A stretch of DNA of 64,000 bases, taken from Pseudomonadota bacterium (GTDB taxonomy: Bacteria > Pseudomonadota > Alphaproteobacteria > Rhizobiales > Tepidamorphaceae). The stretch lies in the NCBI GenBank assembly GCA_023458595.1, contig JAEWYT010000078.1, positions 8,043 to 72,042 of the forward strand, in the 5' to 3' direction. Made by a program: the position numbers and the translations under genes. The number at the start of each line of letters is the position of its first letter. The stretch's first letter is position 1. Shown in pieces: positions 1-8,422 of the stretch. The notes below the pieces were generated by a model that did no database searches, was not told the origin of the DNA, and saw only the letters and a list, made by a program, of their open reading frames with translations.

Positions 1-368
1 ACCTCGACCTCGACCTTGAATTCCGGCCGGGCGAAGCCCGACACCACCATCAGCGTCGAGGCGGGCGGCGGATCGGCGGTGAATTCGTCGCGCGCCGCCA
101 TGTAGTCCTTAAGGTATGCCCTGTCCGAGACGAATGCGTTGATGCGCACGATGTCGGCGAGGCCCATGCCGGCGGAGGCGAGGATCGCCCGGACGTTCTC
201 GAAGCAGAGCCGCGTCTGGTCCGCGGCGCTTTCGGGAATCGCGTCGTCCGCCGAGATGCCGAGCTGCCCGGAGCACAGCACCAGCCGCGCGCCGGGCTCG
301 ATCTCGACGCCGTGGCTGTACCGGGCGAAAGGAGGGCGGATGCCCCCCGGCGTATGATGCGCTACCAT
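1..368 (-). CDS. RidA/YjgF-family protein (3' end outside window)
   Basis: Translating the minus strand from the ATG at 368 gives a protein beginning MVAHHTPGGIRPPFARYSHG. It continues with the RidA core segments LVLCSGQLGI, QTRLCFENVRAILASAGM and DIVRINAFVSD, followed by YMAARDEF and PPPASTLMVVSGFARPEFKVEVE. RidA proteins hydrolyse reactive enamine/imine intermediates made by PLP enzymes and other amine catabolism. The frame runs off the window after 122 codons; the family is usually 120-150 residues, so only a short C-terminus is missing. A GGGAGAGCC Shine-Dalgarno precedes the ATG. The gene is divergent from the creatininase-like gene with 39 bp between the starts, which fits a role in the same nitrogen-compound pathway. 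The exact substrate cannot be told. Confidence 0.85.
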   Translation of the reverse strand, partial: MVAHHTPGGIRPPFARYSHGVEIEPGARLVLCSGQLGISADDAIPESAADQTRLCFENVRAILASAGMGLADIVRINAFVSDRAYLKDYMAARDEFTADPPPASTLMVVSGFARPEFKVEVE

Positions 369-407
369 GGCTCTCCCGCCGAACGAGTTTCGATTCCGGA
401 GACGCTA

Positions 408-1205
408 ATGACCGCCACGCGCCGCTGGCAAGACCTGACGACCGTCGATTTCGAGTCCCTCGATCCTGACCGGACCGTCGCGGTGCTTCCCGTGGGCGCC
501 GTCGAGCAGCACGGTCCGCACCTTCCCGTCGCGACCGACGCCCTCGTGGCGGCCGCCGTCGCCGAGGCCGCCGTGAACGCCGCCGCGCCCGACGTGCCGG
601 TGCTGCTGCTGCCGCTCATGCCGGTCGGCAAGTCCAACGAACATATCGATTTTCCGGGAACCCTGACCTTTCCCGCCGAGACCCTCATCGCGCTGTGGCG
701 CGAGATCGGCGAGAGCGTCGCCCGTTCCGGCGTGCGCAAGATGCTGTTCGTCAACGCCCACGGCGGCCAGCCGCAGGTGATGGAGATCGTCGCGCGCGAG
801 CTGAGGGTCCGTCACGAGATGCTCTGCGTCACCTCGAGCTGGTGGCACATGGGAACGCCGGAGGGCCTCGTGCCGCCCGAGGAGGCCCGCCACGGCATCC
901 ACGGCGGCATGGTCGAGACCTCGCTGATCCTGCATCTCGCTCCGCATCTCGTGCACATGGACAAGGCGGAGAACTTCAGGCCGGTGATGGCCGAGATCGC
1001 CGCGGAGAACGAGAAGCTCACCTATGTCGGCGGCGTCGGCATCGGCTGGCAGGCGCAGGACATCCATCCCGCCGGCGTCGCCGGAGACGCGACGAAGGCG
1101 ACGGCCGAGACCGGCAAGGCGATCTTCGACCATGTCGTCGCGGGCTACGCGACACTTCTCGCCGAGATTTCCGCCTATCCCCTGTCGCGTATCAGGAAGC
1201 GCTAG
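408..1205 (+). CDS. Creatininase-family amidohydrolase
   Basis: This 265-residue protein has the creatininase fold signatures. GAVEQHGPHLPVATD (residues 30-44) supplies metal-ligand candidates Glu33, His35 and Asp44. NAHGGQ lies near residue 116 and HGGMVETS near 165. The family uses a binuclear metal centre to hydrolyse cyclic or linear amides, including creatinine and formamidopyrimidine-type intermediates. I chose the ATG at 408 because GGAG sits 8 bases upstream and the family N-terminus (short strand, then VLPVGAVEQHG) fits; an upstream in-frame ATG at 312 would add 32 unconserved residues. It lies at the head of a cluster with an ABC importer and a cytosine-deaminase-like enzyme, so a ring-opening step on an N-heterocycle is a reasonable inference. 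Actual creatinine use is not shown. Confidence 0.85.
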   Translation: MTATRRWQDLTTVDFESLDPDRTVAVLPVGAVEQHGPHLPVATDALVAAAVAEAAVNAAAPDVPVLLLPLMPVGKSNEHIDFPGTLTFPAETLIALWREIGESVARSGVRKMLFVNAHGGQPQVMEIVARELRVRHEMLCVTSSWWHMGTPEGLVPPEEARHGIHGGMVETSLILHLAPHLVHMDKAENFRPVMAEIAAENEKLTYVGGVGIGWQAQDIHPAGVAGDATKATAETGKAIFDHVVAGYATLLAEISAYPLSRIRKR

Positions 1206-1534
1206 CGATCCCGGCCGAGCGGGACACCGGGGCCGAAGTCGCCGGCGTGTCTGTCCGCCATGCCGAGCGTCGCGCGGACGAGCCTGTTCCCTCCCCGGGG
1301 CCTGATGATAGGGTGGGCATCCGCCGGACGATTGCCTCTTTATTGGGCGGCAGAGTATCCGGAGATCCAAGGTGCGCGCGGCGATGTCCCGCGAAAGGTC
1401 TGCGATCCATGCGGTGGGGGTGGCACAGGGCTTGCTCGGATGACCCGGTTCACGGTTTGGCTCGACTGGGAGTCCGCTTTCTTTCCGCGACGCCTGCCAG
1501 GCGTCCGGGACTTCACCAAGGGAGGTGTTTCACG
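1206..1534 (+). promoter_or_regulatory. Gene-free leader of the ABC importer operon with an inverted repeat
   Basis: No convincing coding sequence lies in these 329 bases. The most regular element is the perfect inverted repeat GACGCCT-GCC-AGGCGTC at 1489-1505, about 30 bases before the start of the substrate-binding protein gene. It could be an operator, for example for the MarR regulator of the cluster, or a leader hairpin. A strong AAGGGAGGTG ribosome-binding site follows at about 1519-1528. No clear -35/-10 pair is visible. Confidence 0.35.
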
Positions 1535-2548
1535 ATGTCTGTGTTGAAGCTTGCGACCGCCGCGCTCGGCGCCGCTGTCGCCGCCGTCGGTCTGGCCGGC
1601 CCCGCCGCGGCGCTCGACGAAATCTCGTTCGGGACGAACTGGCTGGCCGAGCCCGAGCATGGCGGCTTCTACCAGGCCGTCGCCGACGGCACGTACGAGA
1701 AGTACGGCCTCAAGGTGACCATCGTCCAGGGCGGCCCGCAGGCGGCGAACCAGGCCCTGCTGATCGCCGGCAAGATACAGTTCTACATGCAGGGCAACAT
1801 GCTCTCGCCCTTCGACGCCGCCGACCAGGGAATCCCGCTGATCGAGGTCGCCGCCGTCTTCCAGAAGGAGCCGCAGGTGATCCTCGCCCATCCGGACGTC
1901 GGCATCGACACGTTCGAGGATCTCGCCAAGCTGAAGACGCTGTTCCTGTCCAAGGACGGCTATTCGTCCTATTTCCTGTGGATGAAGTCGGCCTTTGCGG
2001 GCTTCAGCGACGAGCAGTACAAGCCCTATACGTTCAATCCGGCGCCCTTCATCGCCGACAAGGAGTCCGGCCAGCAGGGCTACGTGACGTCCGAGCCCTT
2101 CGCGATCGAGAAGGAGGCCGGCTGGAAGCCGAAGGTGTTCCTGCTCGCCGACGCGGGCTTCAACACCTACTCCACCCTGATCGAGGGCATGAAGGACTAC
2201 GTCGAGAAGAACCCCGACATCACCAGGCGTTTCGTCGAGGCCTCGATCATCGGCTGGTACAACTACCTCTACGGTGACAACAAGGCGGCCAACGAGCTCA
2301 TCAAGAAGGACAACCCGGAGATGACCGACGAGCAGATCGCCTTCTCGATCGCGGCTCTGAAGGACAACGGCATCGTCGATTCCGGCGACACGCTGAAGAT
2401 GGGCATCGGCTGCATGACCGACGAGCGCCAGAAGGACTTCTACGACAAGATGGTCAAGGCGGGCGTCGTCAAGGCCGGCATCGACTACAAGACGACCTAT
2501 ACGACCGAATACGTCTGCAAGGGCGTCGGTCTGGACCTGAAGAAGTAG
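1535..2548 (+). CDS. NMT1/THI5-like ABC transporter substrate-binding protein
   Basis: This 337-residue secreted protein begins with a Sec signal peptide (residues 1 to about 26; hydrophobic alanine-rich core, likely cleaved after AAA). The mature part has the NMT1/THI5/SsuA fold pattern: ISFGTNWLAEPEHGGFYQA, YEKYGLKVTIVQGGPQ, then LIAGKIQFYMQGN. This family binds thiamine-pyrimidine precursors, sulfonates, nitrate, pyrimidines and other small N- or S-compounds. The start is set by the ATG at 1535 with a near-perfect AGGGAGGTG seven bases upstream. It leads an operon with an ATPase (2674) and a permease (3544), then metabolic enzymes. The neighbouring cytosine-deaminase-like and creatininase-like genes make a pyrimidine or related heterocycle the best guess for the ligand. 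Confidence 0.88.
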   Translation: MSVLKLATAALGAAVAAVGLAGPAAALDEISFGTNWLAEPEHGGFYQAVADGTYEKYGLKVTIVQGGPQAANQALLIAGKIQFYMQGNMLSPFDAADQGIPLIEVAAVFQKEPQVILAHPDVGIDTFEDLAKLKTLFLSKDGYSSYFLWMKSAFAGFSDEQYKPYTFNPAPFIADKESGQQGYVTSEPFAIEKEAGWKPKVFLLADAGFNTYSTLIEGMKDYVEKNPDITRRFVEASIIGWYNYLYGDNKAANELIKKDNPEMTDEQIAFSIAALKDNGIVDSGDTLKMGIGCMTDERQKDFYDKMVKAGVVKAGIDYKTTYTTEYVCKGVGLDLKK

Positions 2549-2578
2549 GCCGGGCCGCGGCACGGCGTGCATGCAACT

Positions 2579-2608
2579 GCCGATGGCGGGGCCCGTCCCG
2601 CCGTCGGC
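2579..2608 (+). terminator. Stem-loop between binding-protein and ATPase genes
   Basis: GCCGATGGCGGG (2579-2590) can pair with CCCGCCGTCGGC (2597-2608) with one G-U-type mismatch and a 6-base loop. No U-tract follows. Such hairpins between a binding-protein gene and the other transporter genes commonly stabilise the upstream message or lower downstream expression, which matches the higher demand for binding protein. This role is inferred. Confidence 0.45.
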
Positions 2609-2673
2609 GATCGGACGAAATGGCGAACGCGAGCGCCGACGCCGGCTTCCTGGCGTAAAACGGAGGCGGACCC

Positions 2674-3519
2674 TTGAATATCGCGACAGACGCAGACATC
2701 CCGGTGCGTGATCCGGCGTCCGGACCGGGCAGCGGCGCCGCCCGCCCGATCGTTTCGCTGCGCGGCATCAACAAGGTGTTCTCGAGCGGCACCGTCGCGC
2801 TCAAGGACATGAACCTCGACGTTCGTCCCGGCGAGTTCATCAGCCTGCTCGGCCCGTCCGGCTGCGGCAAGTCCACGGTGCTTCGGCTGATCGCCGGCCT
2901 CGGAGAACCGACGTCAGGCCGGATCGAATGGCCGGGCGTCGCCCAGGACCGCCTCGGCCGCGTCGACCACGAGATCGGCTTCGTCTTCCAGGAACCGACG
3001 CTGATGCCCTGGGCGACGGTCTTCAACAATGTCCGGCTGCCGCTCAGGCTGAAGGGCAGGTCGAAATCGGCATCCCGCGACGAGGTCATGAACGCGCTGG
3101 AGATGGTCGGGCTCGAGGGTTTCGCCGACGCCTATCCGCGCGAACTGTCGGGCGGCATGAAGATGCGCGTGTCGATCGCCCGCGCCCTCGTCACCCGGCC
3201 CAAGCTCCTGCTGATGGACGAGCCCTTCGCCGCACTCGACGAGATCACCCGATTCAAGCTCAACAACGACCTGCTGCACCTGTGGGAAGACTTCGGCTGG
3301 ACGGTGATCTTCGTCACCCATTCGGTGTTCGAATCGGTCTACCTGTCGAACCGTATCGTCGTGATGGCCGCCCGCCCCGGGCGCGTGGTCTCGGACATGC
3401 GGATCGACGCGCCCTACCCGCGCGAGGACGAGTTCCGCACCTCGTCGGTCTACAACGACTACTGCCGCGAGGTTTCCGCGGCGCTGCACGACGCGATGGC
3501 GCAGAAGGCCCAGGCATGA
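2674..3519 (+). CDS. ABC transporter ATP-binding protein (nitrate/sulfonate/pyrimidine type)
   Basis: This 281-residue ATPase powers the importer of the cluster from the cytoplasmic face. Walker A GPSGCGKST lies near residues 59-67, the Q-loop is in GFVFQEPTLMPWATV, the signature LSGGMKMRVSIARAL starts near 157, and Walker B LLLMDEPFAALDE starts near 179, followed by the switch HSVFESVYLSNR. LMPW after the Q-loop is typical of the SsuB/TauB/NrtD-like group. The start is a TTG at 2674, supported by CGGAGGCGGA upstream and by the absence of a better in-frame ATG before the conserved ATPase core. The N-terminus (about 25 residues) is proline- and alanine-rich and probably disordered. It is followed 24 bp later by the permease. 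Confidence 0.9.
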   Translation: MNIATDADIPVRDPASGPGSGAARPIVSLRGINKVFSSGTVALKDMNLDVRPGEFISLLGPSGCGKSTVLRLIAGLGEPTSGRIEWPGVAQDRLGRVDHEIGFVFQEPTLMPWATVFNNVRLPLRLKGRSKSASRDEVMNALEMVGLEGFADAYPRELSGGMKMRVSIARALVTRPKLLLMDEPFAALDEITRFKLNNDLLHLWEDFGWTVIFVTHSVFESVYLSNRIVVMAARPGRVVSDMRIDAPYPREDEFRTSSVYNDYCREVSAALHDAMAQKAQA

Positions 3520-3543
3520 CGGACGAGGCGTGACGTCCCGGAC

Positions 3544-4407
3544 ATGACGACCGTGGAATCGACATCCAAGCCCGTACAGGCCCGCGAGGACGACGCCCCC
3601 TCTTCCGTCGATCCGAACCAGTACGGCGAGCGGCTTCTGCGCTTCGTCGTTCCCGCCGCGATGCTGGGCGGCCTGATCCTGCTCTGGGCCTGGTACGTGT
3701 CCTACTTCGACGTGCCGCACTACATCCTGCCGAGCCCGGCCCGCGTCGCCCGGGCGATGATCGAGGACTGGGGCATCCTCGGCCCGGCGCTGCTCGTCAC
3801 CCTGAAGATAACCTTCACCGCCCTGGCGCTCGCCCTGGTCGGCGGCGTGGCGCTGGCCGTGCTCCTCATCCAGTCGAAGTGGATCGAGCTCGCCCTCTAC
3901 CCCTATGCGGTGATCCTGCAGGTGACGCCGATCGTCGCGATCGCGCCGCTGATCCTGATCTACGCGCCGACCACCCAGGTCGCGCTGCTGATCTGCGCCT
4001 GGCTCGTCGCCTTCTTCCCGATCCTGTCGAACACGGCGCAGGGCCTGAAGAGCGTCGACCACAATCTCCTGAACCTGTTCGAGCTCTACGGCGCGAGCCG
4101 CTGGCAGAGCCTCTGCCTGCTGCGCCTGCCCGCGGCCCTTCCCTATTTCCTCACCGGCCTCAGGATCGGCGGCGGGCTGGCGCTGATCGCAGCCGTCGTC
4201 GCCGAGTTCGCGGCGGGCTCCGCCGGCGCCGGCTCGGGCCTCGCCTTCCGCCTGCTCGAATCGCAGTTCCGGCTCAACATCCCGCGCCTGTTCGCGGCAT
4301 TGATCCTGCTGTCGGTCACCGGCGTCCTGATCTTCTTCGCCACCAGCCTGATCTCCCACCTGCTCCTCCACAAGTGGCACGAGAGCGCGGTCAAGCGGGA
4401 AAACTGA
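3544..4407 (+). CDS. ABC transporter permease (nitrate/sulfonate/pyrimidine type)
   Basis: This 287-residue inner-membrane protein has a hydrophilic N-terminal stretch of about 35 residues and then six or so transmembrane helices. The segment PHYILPSPARVARAM, just after the first helix, and the EAA-like loop NLFELYGASRWQSLCLLRLP (ATPase contact) are characteristic of BPD_transp_1 permeases of the SsuC/TauC/ThiX group. It forms the channel with the preceding ATPase and receives substrate from the 1535-2548 binding protein. No strong ribosome-binding site precedes the ATG, so expression may depend on coupling to the upstream gene. It ends two bases before the deaminase-like gene, so the five genes are probably one transcript. 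Confidence 0.9.
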   Translation: MTTVESTSKPVQAREDDAPSSVDPNQYGERLLRFVVPAAMLGGLILLWAWYVSYFDVPHYILPSPARVARAMIEDWGILGPALLVTLKITFTALALALVGGVALAVLLIQSKWIELALYPYAVILQVTPIVAIAPLILIYAPTTQVALLICAWLVAFFPILSNTAQGLKSVDHNLLNLFELYGASRWQSLCLLRLPAALPYFLTGLRIGGGLALIAAVVAEFAAGSAGAGSGLAFRLLESQFRLNIPRLFAALILLSVTGVLIFFATSLISHLLLHKWHESAVKREN

Positions 4408-4409
4408 AA

Positions 4410-5735
4410 ATGCCCACCGGCTTTGCCCGCGTACCATCCGCCGGACGGTACCTGATCGCCAACGCGACGGTTCCCTCCGCCCTTCTCGAGGCCGATGCCG
4501 CCCTCGCTCCGGCCGGCGACGGGCTGGTGAAGGCCGAGATCGAGATCGACGGAGCGACGATCGCCGCGATCCGCGCGCCCGGGAGCGGGCCGAGCACGGG
4601 CCTGCCCGCCCTCGACATGGACGACGGCATGGTCTGGCCGGGCTTCGTCGACATGCACACGCATGTCGACAAGGGCCACATCTGGCCGCGCAGGCCCAAT
4701 CCCGACGGAACCTTCTTCTCCGCCCTCGAGGCGGTCCGGCAGGACCGGGAGGCGAACTGGTCGGCCCCGGACGTCGCCCGCCGCATGGATTTCGCCCTGC
4801 GCTGCGCTTACGCGCACGGCACCGTGCTGCTGCGCACCCATATCGATTCGCTGCCGCCCCAGCACACGATCTCCTGGCCGGTCTTCTCCGAGATGCGCGA
4901 CCGCTGGGCCGGCCGCATCGATCTCCAGGGCGTGGCGCTGATCACCGTCGATACCGCCGAGGACCCGGCTTTCATCGAGGAGATCGCGGCGCTGGTGAAG
5001 GGCCACGGCGGCATCATGGGCTGCGTCACCTACATGGTTCCCGGCCTCGACGGCCTGCTCGACGTCGTGATCGGCGCCGCGGCGAGGCACGGTCTCGACC
5101 TCGATTTCCATACCGACGAATCGCAGGACCCCAATGAGCGCTCGCTGGCCCATGTCGCCGAAGCCGTGCTGCGCAACCGCTTCGAGGGCAGGGTCGTCTG
5201 CGGCCATTGCTGCTCGCTCGCCCGCCAGCCCGGGGACGAGGCGGCTCGCACGATCGGACGCGTCGCCGAGGCCGGCATCGCCGTCGTCTCGCTGCCGATG
5301 TGCAACATGTACCTGCAGGACCGCCATGCGGGCCGCACGCCCCGTTCGCGCGGCGTCACGCTCCTGCACGAGCTCAGGCAGGCCGGCGTCGAGGTCGCGG
5401 TCGCCAGCGACAACACCCGCGACCCGTTCTACGCCTACGGCGACCTCGACATGCTGGAGGTCTTCCGCGAGAGCGTGCGCACCGGCCATTTCGACCATCC
5501 CTTCGCGGACTGGCCCGCGACCGTCGGCGCGGCGGCGGGCCGCATCCTGAGGCGCCCGGATCGCGGCGTCCTGCGCGCCGGATCGCCGGCCGACGTCGTC
5601 CTGTTCAGGGCGCGCACGTGGACGGAGCTTCTGGCCCGCCCGCAGAGCGACCGCAGCGTCCTGCGCAACGGCCGGCCGATCGACAAGACGTTGCCCGACT
5701 ACCGCGAGCTGGACGACCTGTTCGCGGCGAAGTGA
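4410..5735 (+). CDS. Cytosine deaminase-like amidohydrolase
   Basis: This 441-residue metal-dependent hydrolase most resembles cytosine deaminase (CodA). The metal and catalytic positions can be read: His83 and His85 in DMHTHVDK, His234 and Glu237 in HTDES, His266 in CGHC, and Asp334 in ASDNTRDPFYAYGDLDML. The last segment matches the CodA pattern of an Asp followed by DP(W/F)Y and a following G-x3-ML. CodA-type enzymes deaminate cytosine, isoguanine and related amino-heterocycles in the cytoplasm. The start at 4410 is two bases after the permease stop, implying coupling. Substrate range within the CodA group is wide, so I would not call this true cytosine deaminase. Together with the importer it suggests uptake followed by hydrolytic deamination. 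Confidence 0.82.
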   Translation: MPTGFARVPSAGRYLIANATVPSALLEADAALAPAGDGLVKAEIEIDGATIAAIRAPGSGPSTGLPALDMDDGMVWPGFVDMHTHVDKGHIWPRRPNPDGTFFSALEAVRQDREANWSAPDVARRMDFALRCAYAHGTVLLRTHIDSLPPQHTISWPVFSEMRDRWAGRIDLQGVALITVDTAEDPAFIEEIAALVKGHGGIMGCVTYMVPGLDGLLDVVIGAAARHGLDLDFHTDESQDPNERSLAHVAEAVLRNRFEGRVVCGHCCSLARQPGDEAARTIGRVAEAGIAVVSLPMCNMYLQDRHAGRTPRSRGVTLLHELRQAGVEVAVASDNTRDPFYAYGDLDMLEVFRESVRTGHFDHPFADWPATVGAAAGRILRRPDRGVLRAGSPADVVLFRARTWTELLARPQSDRSVLRNGRPIDKTLPDYRELDDLFAAK

Positions 5736-5750
5736 CACCAGGAGGCTGCC

Positions 5751-7151
5751 ATGACCGACGTCGCCGCGCTGAAGAAGGCGCTCGAAGGCCTGAAGATCGA
5801 GGACAATCCGGCGCTGGTGAAGCAGAAGAGCCGCGATTTCTTCTGGTACAGCCCGATCCTGAAGCGCCAGCTCGACGCGGTCACCGCCGAGATGGTGGTG
5901 ACGCCGAAGAGCGAGGACGAGGTCGTCCGCGTCCTGAAGACCTGCTACGCGATGGACGTGCCGGTCACCGTGCGCGGCTGCGGCACCGGCAACTACGGCC
6001 AGGCGATGCCGCTGTCGGGCGGCGTCATCCTCAACATGGCCGAGATGAACGGAATCGTCGACATGGGGCCCGGCCGCCTCGTCTGCGAGCCCGGCGTCAT
6101 CATCCACGAGCTCGACGTCGCCGCCCGCGCCCGGTCGGGCCAGGAGATGCGCATGCATCCCTCGACCGCCAAAACTGCATCAATCGGAGGTTTCATCGGC
6201 GGCGGCTCCGGCGGCGTCGGCTCGATCCGCTGGGGTGGCCTGCGCGATCTCGGCAATGTGCTGCGCCTGCGCGTCGTCACCATGGAGGCGGAGCCGCGGG
6301 TCCTCGAGCTCAACGGCTGGGACCTGCAGAAGGTGAGCCACGCCTACGGCACCAACGGCGTCATCACCGAGATCGAGATCCCGCTGACGGCGGCCTACGA
6401 CTGGGTCGACGTTGTCGTCGGCTTCGACGACTTCATGGACGCGGCCCGCTACGGCAATTCGATCGCCATGTACGACGGCCTGCTCCTCAAGCTCGTTTCG
6501 CCGATCGCAGCCCCGATCCCGCACGACTACTTCCTGCGCCACAGGAAGTTCATCCCGCAGGGGAAAAGCGTCTGCCTCGTGATGGTCGCCCCGCACGCGG
6601 TCGAGTCGCTTGTCGCCTATACCGGGCGCACGTCCGGCGAGGTCCTGTTCCGCTCCGATACCGCCGGCGATCTGAAAGGCCTGCCGCCGGTCTACGAGCT
6701 CTCCTGGAACCACACGACGCTGCGGGGCCTCAGGGTCGACGAGACGATCACCTATCTGCAGGTCCTCTACCCCTATCCGGACCATCTGGCGCTCGTCGAG
6801 AAGGTCCACGCCCGTTTCGGCGACGAGGTCATGGCGCATCTCGAATTCGTGCGCTTCGACGGCAATGTCGGCTGCTTCGGCCTGCCGGTCGTGCGCTTCA
6901 CCACCGAGGAGCGACTCGAGGAGATCATGCGCATCCACGAGGAAATGGGCTGCGTGATCTTCAATGCCCACCGCTACACGCTCGAGGAAGGCGGCATGAA
7001 GCAGACCGACGAGGTGCAGCTCGCCTTCAAGCGCGAGGCCGACCCCAAGGGCCTGCTCAATCCGGGCAAGATGATCGCGTTCGAGGATCCCGACTTCGAT
7101 TTCGCCGCCCGCAAGGTCTATCTCTTCCCGGGCCTGGAAAGCGCGAACTGA
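5751..7151 (+). CDS. FAD-binding oxidoreductase (GlcD/VAO family)
   Basis: This 466-residue flavoprotein has a PCMH-type FAD-binding domain in its first half (VTVRGCGTGNYGQAMPLSGG near residues 72-91; VCEPGVIIHELD near 112) and a GlcD-like C-terminal substrate domain ending with LLNPGKMIAFEDP. It oxidises a hydroxy-acid, amine or alcohol substrate and passes electrons to a quinone or other acceptor. AGGAGG sits 6-7 bases before the ATG. It follows the deaminase-like gene by 15 bp and precedes two flavodoxin-fold reductases, so a redox step after deamination is likely. The substrate cannot be told from sequence. Confidence 0.85.
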   Translation: MTDVAALKKALEGLKIEDNPALVKQKSRDFFWYSPILKRQLDAVTAEMVVTPKSEDEVVRVLKTCYAMDVPVTVRGCGTGNYGQAMPLSGGVILNMAEMNGIVDMGPGRLVCEPGVIIHELDVAARARSGQEMRMHPSTAKTASIGGFIGGGSGGVGSIRWGGLRDLGNVLRLRVVTMEAEPRVLELNGWDLQKVSHAYGTNGVITEIEIPLTAAYDWVDVVVGFDDFMDAARYGNSIAMYDGLLLKLVSPIAAPIPHDYFLRHRKFIPQGKSVCLVMVAPHAVESLVAYTGRTSGEVLFRSDTAGDLKGLPPVYELSWNHTTLRGLRVDETITYLQVLYPYPDHLALVEKVHARFGDEVMAHLEFVRFDGNVGCFGLPVVRFTTEERLEEIMRIHEEMGCVIFNAHRYTLEEGGMKQTDEVQLAFKREADPKGLLNPGKMIAFEDPDFDFAARKVYLFPGLESAN

Positions 7152-7170
7152 GCCCGGCCCGGCGCTGCCC

Positions 7171-7749
7171 ATGCGGATTCTGGTCATCTACGCGCACCCG
7201 GTCGAAACGAGCTTCTGCTCGGCCCTGCACGCCCGCGTGGTCGACACGCTCCGCGCCGGCGGCCACGAGGTCGACGATTGCGACCTCTATGCGGAAGGCT
7301 TCGACCCGCGGCTGACCCGAGAGGAACGGCTCGGCTACCACGACGTGCCGGAGAACCGGAAGCCCGTCTGCGACCACGTCGACCGGCTGATGTCGGCGGA
7401 GGCCCTGGTTTTCGTGTTCCCGGTCTGGAACTACGGCTTCCCGGCGATCCTGAAGGGCTATTTCGACCGCGTGTTCCTGCCCGGCGTGTCGTTCCGGCTG
7501 GAGGACGGCCTCGTCCGGCCGAACTTGACGCACATCAAGCAGATCACGGCGGTCACCACATATGGTGGCACCCGATTGCGTGCCTTCGTTCTCGGCGATG
7601 CGCCGCGGCGGATCGTCAAGCGTCTCCTGCGCGCCACGTCCCCCGGCGCCCGCGTCGAATATCGCGCGCTGTATGACATGAACAGGAACGGCCCCGAGAC
7701 GCTGAGGAAATACCTCGATTCCGTCGGCCGGATGATGGAACGCTACTGA
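7171..7749 (+). CDS. NAD(P)H-dependent oxidoreductase, flavodoxin-like fold (copy 1)
   Basis: This 192-residue protein belongs to the NQO1/MdaB/KefF-type flavodoxin-fold reductases. Its N-terminal ILVIYAHPVETSFCSALH forms the flavin phosphate loop, and FPVWNYGFPAILKGYFDRVF near residues 88-107 is the family's flavin/active-site motif. Such enzymes carry out two-electron reductions of quinones, azo or nitro compounds, or supply reduced flavin. Its last base is shared with the ATG of the following paralogue (TGATG at 7747-7751), so translation is coupled. Two adjacent related copies suggest a heterodimer or successive substrates rather than simple redundancy, which is inference. Confidence 0.85.
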   Translation: MRILVIYAHPVETSFCSALHARVVDTLRAGGHEVDDCDLYAEGFDPRLTREERLGYHDVPENRKPVCDHVDRLMSAEALVFVFPVWNYGFPAILKGYFDRVFLPGVSFRLEDGLVRPNLTHIKQITAVTTYGGTRLRAFVLGDAPRRIVKRLLRATSPGARVEYRALYDMNRNGPETLRKYLDSVGRMMERY

Positions 7750-8339
7750 TGCGGGCGCTGGTCGTCTACTGCCATCCCTGCGAGGAGAGCTTCAACCGGG
7801 CCGTACTCGACACGGCGTTGAGGGCCTTCGACGAACTGGGTCACGAGGTGAAACTGCTCGATCTCTACGCCATCGGCTTCGATCCGGCGATGAGTTCCGC
7901 GGAACGGCGCGGCTATCACACGCCGGGCGACAACGAAATGCCCGTCGCCGAGCATCTCGCGCTCCTGAAATGGGCCGAAATGCTGGTTTTCGTCTACCCC
8001 ACGTGGTGGTTCGGGCTGCCGGCCATGCTGAAGGGCTGGTGCGATCGCGTCTTCGTGCCGCATGCCACCTTCGAAATGCCGAGCGAGTCGGCACCGATGG
8101 GCCCGATGTTGACCAACATCCGGAAAATCGCGGTGCTGACGACGTGTGGCGCGAGCTGGTTGATGACGAAATATGTAGGCGAACCGGGGCGCCGAACCAT
8201 ATTACGCGGAGTGAGATGGCTTTGCCATCCAAAGTGCAAGACTTATTACGTGGCTCATTATAAGATGGACACGTCGACGTCGGAGAGCCGCGCGCGCCAT
8301 CTTGATCGCGTATATAGGCTATGCCGACATATGACTTGA
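7749..8339 (+). CDS. NAD(P)H-dependent oxidoreductase, flavodoxin-like fold (copy 2)
   Basis: This 196-residue paralogue of the preceding gene keeps the N-terminal flavin loop (LVVYCHPCEESFNRAVLD) and the family motif YPTWWFGLPAMLKGWCDRVF, followed by VPHATFEMP. It has the canonical TWW-G motif of MdaB-like quinone reductases, whereas copy 1 has VWNYG, so their flavin or substrate pockets may differ. The last third of the gene (about 8160-8340) is visibly poorer in G+C than the surroundings. It is followed, after an 83 bp gap, by the MarR regulator. Confidence 0.85.
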   Translation: MRALVVYCHPCEESFNRAVLDTALRAFDELGHEVKLLDLYAIGFDPAMSSAERRGYHTPGDNEMPVAEHLALLKWAEMLVFVYPTWWFGLPAMLKGWCDRVFVPHATFEMPSESAPMGPMLTNIRKIAVLTTCGASWLMTKYVGEPGRRTILRGVRWLCHPKCKTYYVAHYKMDTSTSESRARHLDRVYRLCRHMT

Positions 8340-8422
8340 AAACTCAACCATTGGAAGTAGGGTTCGACGTTCACTGCTGTAACGGCAATCATCCACTCTG
8401 GGAGTTGGGGGACTCTCTTGAA

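Noticed and set aside
1535..4407. Naming the first ABC importer ThiXYZ (hydroxymethylpyrimidine) or a taurine/nitrate system.
   Set aside because: The NMT1/SsuA family is too broad for ligand assignment, and no thiamine, sulfonate or nitrate gene or TPP riboswitch is nearby.
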